A DNA stretch of 64,000 nucleotides from Elysia chlorotica (Eukaryota; Mollusca; Gastropoda; Plakobranchidae), in contig RQTK01000303.1 of assembly GCA_003991915.1 (NCBI GenBank), positions 101,051-165,050 on the forward strand, in the 5' to 3' direction. Of the stretch, positions 38,701-63,173 are shown in pieces. Under the pieces are notes generated by a model, which was given only the letters and a program-made list of their open reading frames with translations, ran no database searches and was not told the origin of the DNA. Positions within the stretch are counted from its first letter, which is position 1. Each line of letters opens with the position of its first letter. Both the position numbers and the translations under genes were made by a program.

Positions 38701-41494
38701 AAAAAAAAAAGAAAAAAGAAAAGGAAGGAAAAGAAAAAAATTCTGAATGGCCTAGAAATTTACATGTTTACATACTTTGTTCATAAGTCAATTTGATTGG
38801 CTTATGGAAAGAGACAATGAATAGTTAAATTAAATGTTTGTATAATATTACTTGCATCACATAGTTCCAATTCAAAGAAATTAAAGTATGGATAACGTAG
38901 TTTATTGGTGTATTTAAACATAGATCTAAACGCAATAAAATTACTTGCCAATTAATTTGTAAACAAGACATCTTCGAGAATGGATCCTGTAACCAGAGGG
39001 GGTTTGTTGTTTCAAGTAATGGATTTTTTTTGGGTGAGAATTATCCTCGGCTGACAAAGTTCAGAACCTTTTAAATATCTGAAATTCCAGATATATCCTT
39101 AACATGTAATAAACAATTTAACTTTTTTTGCGAAAGCATGAAAGGCATGATAGAAATTACACAGCTGTTCTATTTTGTACCTGGGGCTGCCAAATTCACT
39201 GCTCTTGATTCTGCTTTCCATTTTATTCTCTCTGACGATTCTGCTACATAGGCTTGTATTGTTTGCTGAGAGAAAAAGCAATCAGCTTTAGTATCAAATA
39301 TATGGGTTGGATGTATCCACTTAAAGAATTAATCTCAATAAGAATAAAAAAAATTATGTTAACAGTAAGGTGATAAATATAAAAATTAAAAACAGAAAAG
39401 AAATACAGAAAAATCAAAAAGCTTCGTTTGTTATGAAATAAAGAGAAATAATTGTCCAATAAATTCACCCCTGCAAAAAAACAAAAAAATGCAACACATT
39501 ATTACAGATTTAAATGTGGATACTCTATGGCATCCATGTTATGAATGATTCACTACTCCTTTACTTATCACTATAAGGAAACCATTAGCTTTAGGAAATG
39601 TACAAAGTATTAACATAGTTTTTACCCCTTTACAGTTTACTGCCTATAATGAAATCATGATTAAGAAAATCTCAGACTACTTTTTAAACCTTAAAACTAA
39701 CATTAAGGGTGTAACTGAAGCAGCAGATCTCATGGCAGAACAATAAAAGTCAAGCTATTAAATATTAAAGTCATGTAAAAGTAATTACCAGTTCCTCTTC
39801 TTTCAACCTAGCCGCCGCTGCTTCTTCCTCCTGAAGAAAAACAATAAAACATCTTTCAAATATTGGTCATAGTTTTCATGATGGAGTCCCATTAAAATAT
39901 ATACATATATTTCATATCAAAACTGAAAACAAAGCAACTGATTGTCTTAACTTATTTTACCCTAATACCAAGGCTTCTTGCAGAAAAATGTTCAGGTTTG
40001 ATAACTAAAGGCTAACAGTACTCCTCAATTATTTCATGTATCTATATATCTACTACTGCTGCTACATGTATTATTAGTAACAGTCTACTCGGACATATCA
40101 TCTATAGCAGGACAACATAAGCTTGTTTCAATTCACATACTTCTGCCTTTTATTACTTGCCTGTCTGCTTATTTTCATATTTCTCAAGCTATCATAAGTT
40201 AGCCGATAAGAAACAATATTATCAATGTGGCCTCTTATTTCTTTTTCACCATTGAAATATCTCTAAAAAAACAGGTACCAGATTAAAGAGGAAACATTTT
40301 CTTAAAATCTCGTTATTATACAATTTATGTTTTCAGTACAATCCTTTGTTTTTCTCTCTCATATTGCATAGAAAATATTGAATAGCTCTTGCGGTTTGCT
40401 GGTGATTTTTTACAATTCTGTGACACTATACATGAACCTGATAACGACACTAAAATAAAACTGGAAAAACAAAAAAACTCCAAGTTAATTATTTACAAGA
40501 TGAACATATTATGAAGAAATTAGAAACATTATGAAATGCTTCCATTTCATTTTTACAAATATAGTATGAGGAACCTATTTCGCACTTTATCTTATTTTTT
40601 TGTGAAAAAGTGGTTTATCAGGTTCATGCATGGAGCCACAGAAATAAGAAAAATATTTGATTATTAAATAATAATTATGGGCTGCAATAAAAAGTACTAT
40701 AATTGGAGTGTTGCTTCAAAGAAGAATTAATTTAATTCAAGGCTTCACATTCCATTTTTTTTAAATTAATAAATTGAAACAGCCAATAATTTTCTGACAT
40801 TGGACTAGTTATCAAGTTTTGATAAATTTGTGAAGGAAAAAATAATTAAGAGACAGAACAGCACTTTTTTTTATCAATTTGTACCTTCTGCTTTTCACTT
40901 TCATCCTCTTGATTCTTATCCTCATCTTTTTGCAGCCCACCACTATCATCTGTCAAGTTTGAGGTCATTGATTCTTTTGATTCTTTGGTTAAGCACTCCC
41001 TTAAGACATCCATTAAAAAAAAATAGAAGAAGAATTGAATTTACAATTTTTGCATCAATATTCAAATAAATTCAAATGACTCTACTTTAAAAAAACTCAA
41101 TTGCCTATCCATCTCTAAAAAAAGGTCAACATGTTCCTAGTAGGAGGGGAAAAAAGACTTCATACTTAGATCTATGACTCTATTGGTTCCAGTACCTTCA
41201 AAGCTAATATGGCCAATACAAATCAAAACAAAGTAGTTATATCAAATGCAAATGAAAAGGTTTATTTTATCATTTTTTAAGCATTATCTATTAATTATTA
41301 GAAATTGAAATTAGCTTTCCATTAAATTAAAATGTAGTGGCATAGCCTGGAAATAATACAGTTGAGAAGTCTAGTAAATATTATAATTTTTGTATAGCAA
41401 CTAAGCCTTTGGAACTCTTGCATTTATAATGTATCGACAAGTGCACTTACCCTTCTTTTAGAGGATCATTATTTTTCTTCCCCGCATTACTCAT
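15336..41494 (-). CDS. UPF2: UPF2, regulator of nonsense transcripts 2 (NMD scaffold), complete multi-exon gene
   Basis: UPF2 bridges UPF1 and UPF3 on exon-junction complexes and activates UPF1 in nonsense-mediated decay. Coding exons in transcript order: 41494-41451, 40999-40885, 39830-39789, 39265-39181, 38053-37977, 37407-37327, 36918-36769, 36469-36252, 35945-35903, 35376-35245, 34745-34653, 34423-34384, 33844-33786, 33085-32999, 32714-32642, 32172-32032, 30758-30664, 30277-30192, 29484-29376, 29113-29056, 28341-28286, 27925-27809, 27346-27267, 27030-26925, 26213-26172, 25828-25727, one duplicated exon pair (24966-24907 with 24520-24382, or 23522-23463 with 23073-22935), 22054-21915, 21723-21537, 20790-20630, 20034-19954, 18580-18491, 18182-18092, 17722-17619, 16982-16920, 16579-16501, 15749-15638, 15345-15336. 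All exons have AG/GT borders and compatible phases. With one copy of the pair the product is about 1,215 residues, against about 1,270 in vertebrates. Three MIF4G domains, an acidic linker and the C-terminal UPF1-binding region are readable, for example NCVNRDMIDK, RKLLYKDLSKVT, VDGVLEDIRLGME and MTRKGNKQQ. Identity comes from remembered family sequence, not a search. Confidence 0.96.
15742..15989. repeat. Perfect 25-bp inverted repeat across the UPF2 exon 38 acceptor
   Basis: Arms 15742-15766 and 15965-15989 are exact reverse complements over 25 bases, separated by 198 bases. The first arm covers the last 17 intron bases, including the polypyrimidine tract and AG, and the first 8 bases of UPF2 exon 38. 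The second arm lies in the preceding intron. In the pre-mRNA they could pair into a stem that hides the 3' splice site. Confidence 0.9.
19450..19553 (-). mobile_element. tRNA-derived SINE head, truncated
   Basis: The minus strand has ACTGGCTTAAGTGGCAGAGC (box A region) and AGTTCAAATCC (box B), spaced as in a tRNA gene. It lacks a foldable complete tRNA and continues into SINE-like sequence, so I call it a SINE head and not a tRNA gene. It lies in a UPF2 intron and is flanked by CTAGAT-rich DNA. Confidence 0.6.
21395..21524 (-). mobile_element. Degraded SINE fragment next to a UPF2 splice donor
   Basis: The + strand TACATTACACTGACACCGAT and the following 100 bases align with the tRNA-head half of the SINE at 44.0-44.3 kb (there TCACATTATACTGACACCGA). 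The match is weak in the middle. The fragment ends 10-12 bases from the UPF2 exon 30 donor. Confidence 0.6.
21537..27030 (-). CDS. UPF2: UPF2 exons 24-30: third MIF4G domain, including the duplicated exon pair
   Basis: Residues about 694-952. Landmarks: RPPLHEYIRKLLYKDLSKVT, WNIKYNSIHCAANLLAG, VDGVLEDIRLGME, NQPKYNQRR, YLGELYNYRMVESGVIFKTL, DPPEHLFRIRLVCVLLETCG and HPFPMDIENLMRETLEMVRP. MIF4G-3 is the domain that binds the UPF3 RNA-recognition fold in characterised orthologs. Exons 27 (60 nt, phase 0-0) and 28 (139 nt, phase 0-1) each occur twice in the genomic sequence, so a mature mRNA that keeps the frame must use only one exon 28. Confidence 0.94.
22935..23522 (-). CDS. UPF2: UPF2 exons 27b and 28b, downstream copy of the duplicated pair
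   Basis: Exon 27b is 23522-23463 and exon 28b is 23073-22935, within the repeat copy 22,596-23,603. Splice sites, lengths and encoded residues are the same as in the other copy. Joining 28a to 27b would put exon 27b in the wrong frame and reach TAA inside exon 28b, about 42 codons later. Joining 27a to 27b and then 28b would stay in frame and repeat 20 residues. Which copy is used cannot be read from the sequence. Confidence 0.8.
23634..24040 (-). mobile_element. 5'-truncated RTE-like non-LTR retrotransposon, 3' end of the reverse-transcriptase ORF
   Basis: The minus-strand translation reads WTVSKQIEKKLKATEMWFLR, RQTTFFGHMMRREGLEHL and GKRSQGRQREKMADGM. This is the C-terminal tail common in endonuclease/reverse-transcriptase proteins of RTE-type elements. 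The ORF stops just before a short (GAT)n tract at 23,637-23,652; simple-repeat 3' ends are typical of RTE elements. Similarity stops at 24,040, the edge of the UPF2 duplication, so the piece is severely 5'-truncated and cannot move by itself. Open-frame residues upstream of the tryptophan belong to the duplicated UPF2 intron, not the element. Confidence 0.75.
24382..24966 (-). CDS. UPF2: UPF2 exons 27a and 28a, upstream copy of the duplicated pair
   Basis: Exon 27a is 24966-24907 and exon 28a is 24520-24382. They lie in the 1,008-bp repeat copy 24,041-25,048, nearer the 5' side of the gene. Both have intact AG acceptors and GT donors (GTATCA and GTAAGC), and they encode the MIF4G-3 blocks ending LEDIRLGME and FGVSLD. 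Relative to the downstream copy, the coding sequence differs only at synonymous positions: one in exon 27 and four in exon 28. Either copy gives the same protein. Confidence 0.85.
25050..25394 (-). mobile_element. Old SINE, body plus tRNA-like head
   Basis: The + strand GGTCCCAAGACTAATAAAGC stretch resembles the body of the other SINEs. At 25,300-25,394 the minus strand shows a tRNA-like head with GAGTTCAAATTCC as box B. The middle differs, so this may be two fragments. It starts at the right edge of the UPF2 duplication. Confidence 0.5.
27081..27235. repeat. 78-bp tandem duplication in a UPF2 intron
   Basis: GATAAATAAAATCAATAATA begins the unit at 27,081 and again, with a few changes, at 27,159. 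Both copies lie between exons 23 and 24, starting about 50 bases upstream of exon 24. Confidence 0.85.
27267..30758 (-). CDS. UPF2: UPF2 exons 17-23: second MIF4G domain
   Basis: Residues about 494-693. Landmarks: LPNCVNRDMIDK, AAIEFCMNFNTKSNRKKL, LLPFYSRLVAILEPCMPEL, VRKKDQINIETKLKTVRFMG, NIEMACALLEICGRFLYRS and MMRKRSAMTLETRYEAMIENA. These are hallmark segments of UPF2 MIF4G-2. Exon 22 (27925-27809, 117 nt) lies where no open frame longer than about 60 codons exists on the minus strand. I found it by looking for the expected MLLxDF...CGRFL block; its donor is GTTAGT and the phase is 0 on both sides. Confidence 0.93.
30759..32031. other. Long UPF2 intron 16, nothing assigned
   Basis: Open frames of about 90-115 codons exist on both strands at 31,043-31,487. 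They overlap one another, resemble no family I know and have no splice support, so I leave this intron unassigned. Confidence 0.5.
32032..34745 (-). CDS. UPF2: UPF2 exons 11-16: inter-MIF4G linker
   Basis: Residues about 330-493. It contains the conserved LLDEDIPEFPQ stretch, a DIFNP motif matching the DIFTP of vertebrates, and the FEDDDTRSFYETLPDLRASIP block that aligns with the human WEDEDARNFYENL region. A glutamate-rich segment follows in exon 16 (EKELETEQIEENMKEAERQE). This linker is poorly conserved in animals, and most of the length difference from vertebrates lies here and at the N-terminus. The exons are small (93, 40, 59, 87, 73 and 141 nt), and I joined them because each has canonical splice borders and a matching phase. 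Confidence 0.88.
35245..38053 (-). CDS. UPF2: UPF2 exons 5-10: first MIF4G domain
   Basis: Residues about 96-329. Readable landmarks in order are FFSKLDSSLKKNTAFIKKL, GLNLTKYIGEV, AKLKMSDVPCALHICSILHQ, RVDLRFLGDLIAHGI, FCKHCGEDYTGIVPRK and NLLKEYYGSLVKHV. These match the MIF4G-1 region of UPF2, a HEAT-like all-helical repeat that gives structural support and binds SMG1 and other NMD factors in characterised orthologs. Exon lengths are 77, 81, 150, 218, 43 and 132 nt. The 218-nt exon begins with an ATG by coincidence; it is internal, with a clear acceptor in front. Confidence 0.93.
35752..35830. repeat. 39-bp tandem duplication in a UPF2 intron
   Basis: AATTGAGGCAAAACAATGCA occurs at 35,752 and 35,791 and continues through AAAATAAAAGCAATAT in both copies. 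Confidence 0.9.
37625..37690 (-). mobile_element. Possible non-LTR element 3' tail in a UPF2 intron
   Basis: The minus strand reads CCAAACTGGATGAATAAAGT followed by GTACCTTACCTTACTGAGG. A GAATAAAGTGTACCTTACC end with CTTAC repeats resembles the tail of common mollusc LINEs as I remember them. There is no coding part. Confidence 0.35.
39181..41494 (-). CDS. UPF2: UPF2 exons 1-4: charged N-terminal region
   Basis: Residues about 1-95. The start MSNAGKKNNDP at 41494 is the first ATG in frame with the gene; the codons just upstream contain no other in-frame ATG. This part is lysine- and glutamate-rich (KEEEL, EEEAAAARLKEEE), as in other UPF2 proteins. It is much shorter than the long charged N-terminus of vertebrate UPF2, so a small missed exon in the 1-kb introns (40,884-39,831) is possible. 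The phases nevertheless join without one: 44, 115, 42 and 85 nt. The region is likely disordered or coiled-coil. Confidence 0.85.
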
Positions 41495-41508
41495 TTTGCT
41501 TTGGTCAT
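41491..41508 (-). promoter_or_regulatory. Upstream ORF overlapping the UPF2 start codon
   Basis: An ATG at 41508-41506 opens a five-codon frame (MTKAK) whose TGA (41493-41491) shares two bases with the UPF2 ATG (41494-41492), an ATGA overlap. If the leader contains this segment unspliced, scanning ribosomes would meet this ORF first and terminate on the UPF2 start. That arrangement permits reinitiation and can make an mRNA sensitive to NMD. The sequence is certain; use is inferred. Confidence 0.5.
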
Positions 41509-43100
41509 AAGAAGAACTTGAAGCAAATACTAAAATGTACACATGCTCACCTAGATGGAAAGAGAAGATGCTGATTAAGGGATACAGATTTAATGCAAAT
41601 TTCTGTCTCATTTAAATTCAAAGGTACTAACTGGCTATGAAAAAAAGAGTCCTGAAATTTTCCCAACCACTAAAAAAAACATGCACATTTAAGGCCAATG
41701 TAACTTGAACTTGCACAACCATTAAAAGATAATGTATCAGGTGGTGAGGAGTGTTAACATGCAACTTTCAGTCTCTTCTGGTAAATGTCACCGTGCAGCA
41801 GCTGTTTAATTGCATAAAACACTCAAGTCAACTCAATGTTTACGTTGTGCTGCCTGGGTGTCCTGACCAAGGCCATGGGTAGCTGATTGAGCTCTGCACA
41901 GGACACAATGCCCCTATGAGATGATACTTATAGACCCATCAGCATGTGGAAAATATGAAGTCCATCAACTTGGGATATCCTTGCCTGTGAGTTGGTTTAA
42001 TGAAAAATGTGGACATGATTGAACTAAAATTCTCATCGATCATCCTTGAGGCCACATAACAAGGGGCAATAAAAAGTGTTCTGAGTTGTATAGCTATTGT
42101 TTTTTTTAAGTGAGTCAGCTCTTTAGATTAGAGTTCTAAGATCTCAATCCTTAGATTAGATATTTTTTTACAGAAGCAAAAGAAGGCATATGCTCCAAGA
42201 TACTAATTGTTATAAATTCATTGCAAATCTGTGGTTCAGATCTCTGGTCTTGAGTGTTGCTTGTACCTCTTTCTCTCTCCCACTTTATCTATCCATCTGT
42301 GTATGTTTCCCCAGTGTTTTGTAAGATTTATATTTATCCCTAGTCAATTAAAATAAAATGTACAGAACTTCTGGTTCCCTTTTATGGCGGTCAATACATG
42401 TACTACTATAGATCTTGTCTTAATCATTAATTGCTTCTCTCCTCTCTCTCTCTCCCACTCCCTCTCAATTATCCATTTGTGTTTATTTCCCCTGTGGTTT
42501 TTAAAATTTAGTTTTAGTTTTCTATCTAGTATCCAGCTTGTGTTTTTTTTTGTCTGTCTGTCTCTGTAGCCTATAGTGTTGACATCATAATTTAAACCAA
42601 ATCAACTACAACTACTCTCTGTCTCTCTCTCTCCTCATCTCTCATATATTCTCTATGCTCTGATTTTATGCTAGTTTGTTGCATAAAAATTTAAAACTAC
42701 TGGGGATTTCATTACAGAGTACACAAAATATGATATATTTTAAATGTTGTTTTCTTTTTTTACCAGTACAACAGTATTATTTTAATAGTTTAATGGTACA
42801 TTTCGACATCTTAAGAAGATGAAAAAAAATCGTATTACCCATATTCCTAACTCTCCATTTCTCTCACTTAAGTCACTGCGCCATAACTAAAGATCACCTC
42901 TCTCCCCGCTTTGTCCCAGAGCAGTATTATATAGGCCTTGGACCATAAAACAAATTAAACATGCGTGTAGTTTGGTCGCTGACTAGGCCTTCAGAATTTA
43001 GGTCGCAATGGGGTGAAGGGATAAGAATAAAAATTGGGATTTTTTGGTTAGGGTCCCTTATGGTTAGATCTATTCTCAACCCAGGGAGTGAGAATTTACT
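41495..43100. other. UPF2-MKLN1 intergenic region, UPF2-proximal part
   Basis: Probable UPF2 leader and promoter DNA. It contains two diverged copies (about 42,240-42,350 and 42,420-42,530) of a CTCTCTCCCACT...ATCCAT...TTTCCCC segment, and further CT-rich tracts to about 42,645. No open gene seen. Confidence 0.4.
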
Positions 43101-43329
43101 TTGAGCCTTCTCGATTTATAAACTCTGGTCTTATACTTTATTGTGTAATGACCAGAAAGGATCCATGAATGTACTCTGTAGTGAAGTCTATCATTCACTA
43201 GTCGCGGTCGGTGGATGATCACCCAGTCACTGTACTGATCAGTCACAGGGTCAGATACTCAGACTCACATTGATTGATAACTGGATAGCCTACTGAATTA
43301 CTGATCAGATCATCAGAACAGAAAGTCAG

Positions 43330-43404
43330 AAACGACAGAAAGGGCGGAAGTTTTACTGTTGCGTTGATGTGACTTGTGAGTAGGTTCCCTTGGTATCAGA
43401 GCAG
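43330..43404. promoter_or_regulatory. Candidate promoter element (ETS-type CGGAAGT) between the head-to-head genes
   Basis: CGGAAGT at 43345-43351 fits the ETS/GABP consensus common in housekeeping promoters. It is followed on the + strand by a possible donor GTGAGTAGG at 43376, which could end a non-coding MKLN1 leader exon. TGGTATCAGAGCAG at 43391-43404 resembles a retrotransposon primer-binding site. None is proven; a single short motif is weak evidence. Confidence 0.2.
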
Positions 43405-44021
43405 TGAACAAGGCCACGACCCTCAGGTTAAGGACAGATGTACTCACACTGGTCTTATACTAAGTCATACTACCGTTGTATGCGCGAGTTGAGCTGACCA
43501 CTACCTGGGAAGGAGTGGCTCTTGGTTGCCCCTATTTGTGGCTGATGTCCATTCCTTTGCTTTGTTAAGATTTGTTGTTTTCGTTCATTAAAACGATGCT
43601 CCTCTTTCCAAAAGCATTCCATCCAGGTCCAATTCGTTTCTTAATTTCAAAAGCTGTCACCAGTTTGTGTAGCGGTTTTCTCAGATAGACATATTAATCG
43701 AAAGTCTCTAAGATATTTCCGTCGTCAAGAATTGGTAATAAATAATGGACAATAAATACGCGTTCACTTAAATTAGTAACTGGGGTATCCGATACAACTT
43801 TATGTACACATACGATGTTTCGCCTTTATGGTCTATGTGAATAATGCAGATGCACATTGGATTTTACTGTGCACAGCACAGTAAGGGATATCGGAAAAAG
43901 AGGAGTACATGTAGTGGGAGAGTGATTGGATATTGAAGTAGGCACAACGAGAACGAATTATTCTTATGTGGCATAAAGTCTGCTATAAGATAAATTAACC
44001 CAAAAACGAGGAAAGGGTAGG

Positions 44022-44276
44022 AGGGGTTGGGTTGGGTTGGTTTAACGTCCAACAGCAGCACTATATAGGCTATATTGTGGACGGGTCCCAAGACGGACGT
44101 CTGACAATTTTATGTGCTGCCACACACGAGACAGGGCGGGGATACCATGACTCCTGTCTCAGCCGGTCACATTATACTGACACCGACCCAACCAGTAGGG
44201 AACGCAACAGCCAGGATTCGAACTCGGGACCTTTTGCGTCGGAAGCCGATGTTCTACCCCTGGACCAACGCGCCCC
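44022..44276 (-). mobile_element. tRNA-derived SINE, full-length-looking
   Basis: Read on the minus strand, it starts with a tRNA-like head carrying a box A-like TGGTCCAGGGGTAGAAC and a box B GAGTTCGAATCC. A body and then a conserved-looking end TGTTGGACGTTAAACC with a short CCAACC tail follow. A second copy lies at 11.67-11.91 kb. The GACGTTAAA end recalls conserved SINE tail domains reported in molluscs, but I cannot confirm the family. Confidence 0.8.
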
Positions 44277-44279
44277 TCA

Positions 44280-44510
44280 ATGAGGAGCAAGAAGAGGATT
44301 ATCAGGAGGAACAGGAGAAGGGAGATGAAAAGCACTAGGACTAGGAGCTAGAAGAGGAAAAGGAGCAGTAGGAGCAGGCGATAGAAGATAAAAACAAGGA
44401 ACAGGGAGGGGAACAATTAAAATTAGACGAGCAATAGCAGAAGATGGATGGGGAGAAAATTGAGTTGGGAGCAGGGGAGAGGGGGGTAGTTATCTCCGTG
44501 AATCAAGGGG
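44280..44510. repeat. Polypurine-rich tract
   Basis: The + strand is strongly A/G-biased (GAGGAGCAAGAAGAGGATTA style) for about 230 bases, directly beside the SINE head, without a fixed repeat unit. Confidence 0.7.
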
Positions 44511-45614
44511 CTCTGCATTTTCTATTCCACATCATAATGGGTCCCGTCCGATGCTGTCTGAAAATCTGGTATCCTCGGTCCCGTCTTTCTAGCTTCCAGC
44601 CTTAATTTGGGGTGTCTTTCTTCGGTGTACATGTATTTTATGAACTTTACCCTCATAACTACACCGACTGGAGAAAAATCCCAACCCTCTTTCGCAACCA
44701 AATTTATAATTCACCGGTTCTTTAGAACGGTCCCTCGTCTATTAAAAAAAAAAAAGATCTAAAACCAAACAGATGAAGGCAATCTATAAAGAAAACCCAT
44801 AGACAACATTTAGTTAGGAGCTTCTTTCCTAAGGTGATAACCAAAACAACAAAATACAAAAACTGAGAAAAACTTCAGGATGAGAGAACCGGGCGACAGA
44901 CCAATCCAACCAATTAAAATACTCATACACCCCGGAAAGCTACGGAAAAGCAACGAAAATAACATAGACATTAAACAATAAGCCAAAGCATGGCTACATC
45001 AGAACAAATGCCTACACATGAACTGAACCCACGGCACATCAATTTTATATAAAACCAATGACACTCAAAACATAAAAGTATACACACTACGTAGCCATAT
45101 AATAAGCAACAGGCGGCCCAGATAAGCTAAATGACTCACACTGGAACACCATTATCGACCAAAATACAGATGCACAAGAGACATTTATAATCTTCGGTTC
45201 TCCGGTATTTCTGTTCAAATTAAACACATTGAATACTATGAGCAGGTCCTCTCTCGGATTATTTTTTTTTAATCGTACCTCCATATCTCCTCATGTATAA
45301 ATGGTGCTTTATTCTACAATTAGAAAATCATTTAAGCAGGGAAATTTTAATTGAAACTAATGTTTAATATTAATTTTGAGACCCGTTAACAAAGCACCGG
45401 ACACATTGCATCCAAAGGAACTTCCTACAATAATACTTTTACGACCGAGGTTCTGAAAACGCATTACCTAGGTTATGTTTGTTTCTTTTTGTAAGTTTTT
45501 GAGGTCTCACTTCAAGCACGGAAGGAAGCCCGAAGTAGGAAAAAAAAAAAACAACCTGCTGAGGGGAAACTTAAAGTCTACGATCTTTGAATCCAAAACA
45601 GACTTTAGAATACA

Positions 45615-45835
45615 GCCTAGTTCTATAATATAGATCTAGTTGGAGAACCTTTTCAAGGATATACCTGGAACTTTACATTGACTAGAGATCTCTAGCTCTA
45701 GATAGATTCTGACAGGTAACATCTAGATCTAGATCTAGAATCTAGCTACTGGATATAGACTTCTATATCTAAAGACCTTAGAATCTAGATACTAGACCTA
45801 GAGTCTAGATCTAGAATCTAGTCTATCTACTTTGA
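45615..45835. repeat. CTAGAT-rich degenerate repeat
   Basis: Dense TCTAGA, AGATCT and CTAGAT words (for example ATCTAGATCTAGATCTAGAA) spread over about 220 bases. Smaller patches occur near 45,980, 47,200 and 19,590-19,680. Confidence 0.85.
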
Positions 45836-45843
45836 TCGTTACG

Positions 45844-45972
45844 TTTTTGTATTTGAAAATCATAACTGTTCTGCCTAAACATGCTTGTACATTCGGTCTT
45901 GCAATCTCTGCCTCTGTCCCAAGGTTACTTTCAAAACTTATTTAAATACAAGTGGTCCTTCCACAATATAAA
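45844..45972 (-). mobile_element. CR1-like 3' fragment in copy A upstream of MKLN1
   Basis: The + strand TTGCAATCTCTGCCTCTGTC through GTGGTCCTTCCACAAT matches the 3' end of the element at 7.05-7.15 kb (TTGCTGTCTCTGCCTCTGTA ... GTGGTCCTTCCACAATTTG). It forms the left edge of duplicated copy A. Confidence 0.6.
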
Positions 45973-46074
45973 AGAAAAGATCTAGATCTAGATACTAATC
46001 TATAGACTTAGATTCATTAATGACTAATCAAATTATTGTTGTGACCAGCTTGAGAAGTACCTACACACGCTACG

Positions 46075-46075
<1 letters not shown>

Positions 46076-46141
<66 letters not shown>
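46076..46141. repeat. (CT)n microsatellite, copy A of the MKLN1 duplication
   Basis: About 32 CT units, pyrimidines on the + strand, about 660 bases before the exon 1a ATG. Confidence 0.95.
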
Positions 46142-46142
<1 letters not shown>

Positions 46143-46799
46143 CTCATCTCTTTCTGTTCTAACTTCTATGCGCATATTTCAATACTAGTCTGCATATATA
46201 TCCCCCTTTTTTTCTTTTTTTCTTGGTCTCTTAATGAGCTAGATAAAATAATTTTTTTACCAAATTTCCAAATTCTCCCTTTGCCTTTTAAAGTCCAGGA
46301 GCAAACCCCTTCCTTAACTCTTTCCCTCTGTCTTTGTCCCTCTATTTCTTTCCCCCCTCTTGCAATAAAACCAAATTCATTTGCCTGTCAGCATGATCTG
46401 AGTTTAATAGGACTTTAGAGTGGATTCCTTTGGATTGCTCTTTAAAAATTAATTTTTTTGTGCAAAGCAGTGTCACTTTTCATAACTGTATTTAAAAAAA
46501 AAATTGTAATTACGGTAATTTTTAAAAAGCATTTTTAAAAGATCTCACTCTTATTTGCACACTTGTAAGCATAGACATTAGACCTTTTAATTTTGACAAT
46601 AGTTCTTAAAACAGGTAAATGGGTGGGATTTTACTTCTTAGAAATTAAACTTATCTAAAGATAAAGATCCAGGTCTTACCCGGAATCCTACTTGGTCTCA
46701 AAGACTGCACTTTTAAATTGCTTTAATTGGTTTAGTAAGTTCTTTTTGAGTTCATGTTACATATATCACTAGCTCAGTCTCACAACTTTTTTAAAGGTC

Positions 46800-62379
<15,580 letters not shown>

Positions 62380-63173
62380 TGATGAAAAACATTCAGACAG
62401 TGCATTACATTTATGTATATTTCAGAATTTTAAAGAGTATTTATCACTGCTCTTACAGAATGGCATTTCCCACTGTGGAATAAGAAAATCATGCACATAT
62501 TTATGAGGCTTTTCAAAGCATGCATTTGTTTCTAGGTGTATCACATCAACATAGAAGGATATGACTGAGTTACAAATATTGATACACTACGAAAAGGTAT
62601 TCAACACGGTAATATATTTCCCGGTTGCTAATTCGAAACGGTTTTAATTTTTTAATTGAGCTTGTTTGTCCTCATTCATTTATCTTGTGATACATCAAAG
62701 TAAAATGCGCTACAGAATTTTATTAATAGTTGGTTGAGTGCAAGGTTCGTTGAAGATCTTTGTGGTTCAGTGCTGCCAATACAGAGGCCTTCTACATTAT
62801 GTACATGGTGTTGAAGCAAGCACACCTCCCACCGTTTTACCTACCTTTTCTTTCGCCTCTTATACAACCACAGCTTTATCTCTTTGATCTATTATTATGC
62901 TCGGCGGTTGCCTGTTGGCTTCCCCTCTTCTCCCCCATTCCCTAACTGCTTGTCATTTTTCAATCCGTGACCCACACCTTTTACTGTAAACAACAGTACA
63001 TGATGCCAATCATTGCTTGAGGCAGAAGTGTTATTCTGTAGGGAGGAGCTGGCACAAATTTGTGGTCTAATTTAAAACTAGATTTAGTGTCTGGTATGCA
63101 ACTATTTAAGCTTAACGACATGTCTGGTTTGTTGGATCCGAGGAAGGGTATGAGATTAGTTCATTGAATTAAA
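62380..63173 (+). other. MKLN1: Probable MKLN1 3' UTR
   Basis: There is no coding frame after the MKLN1 stop. I saw no AATAAA nearby on the plus strand. The first variant signal I noticed is ATTAAA at 63168-63173, so the end shown is only a candidate. Confidence 0.3.
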
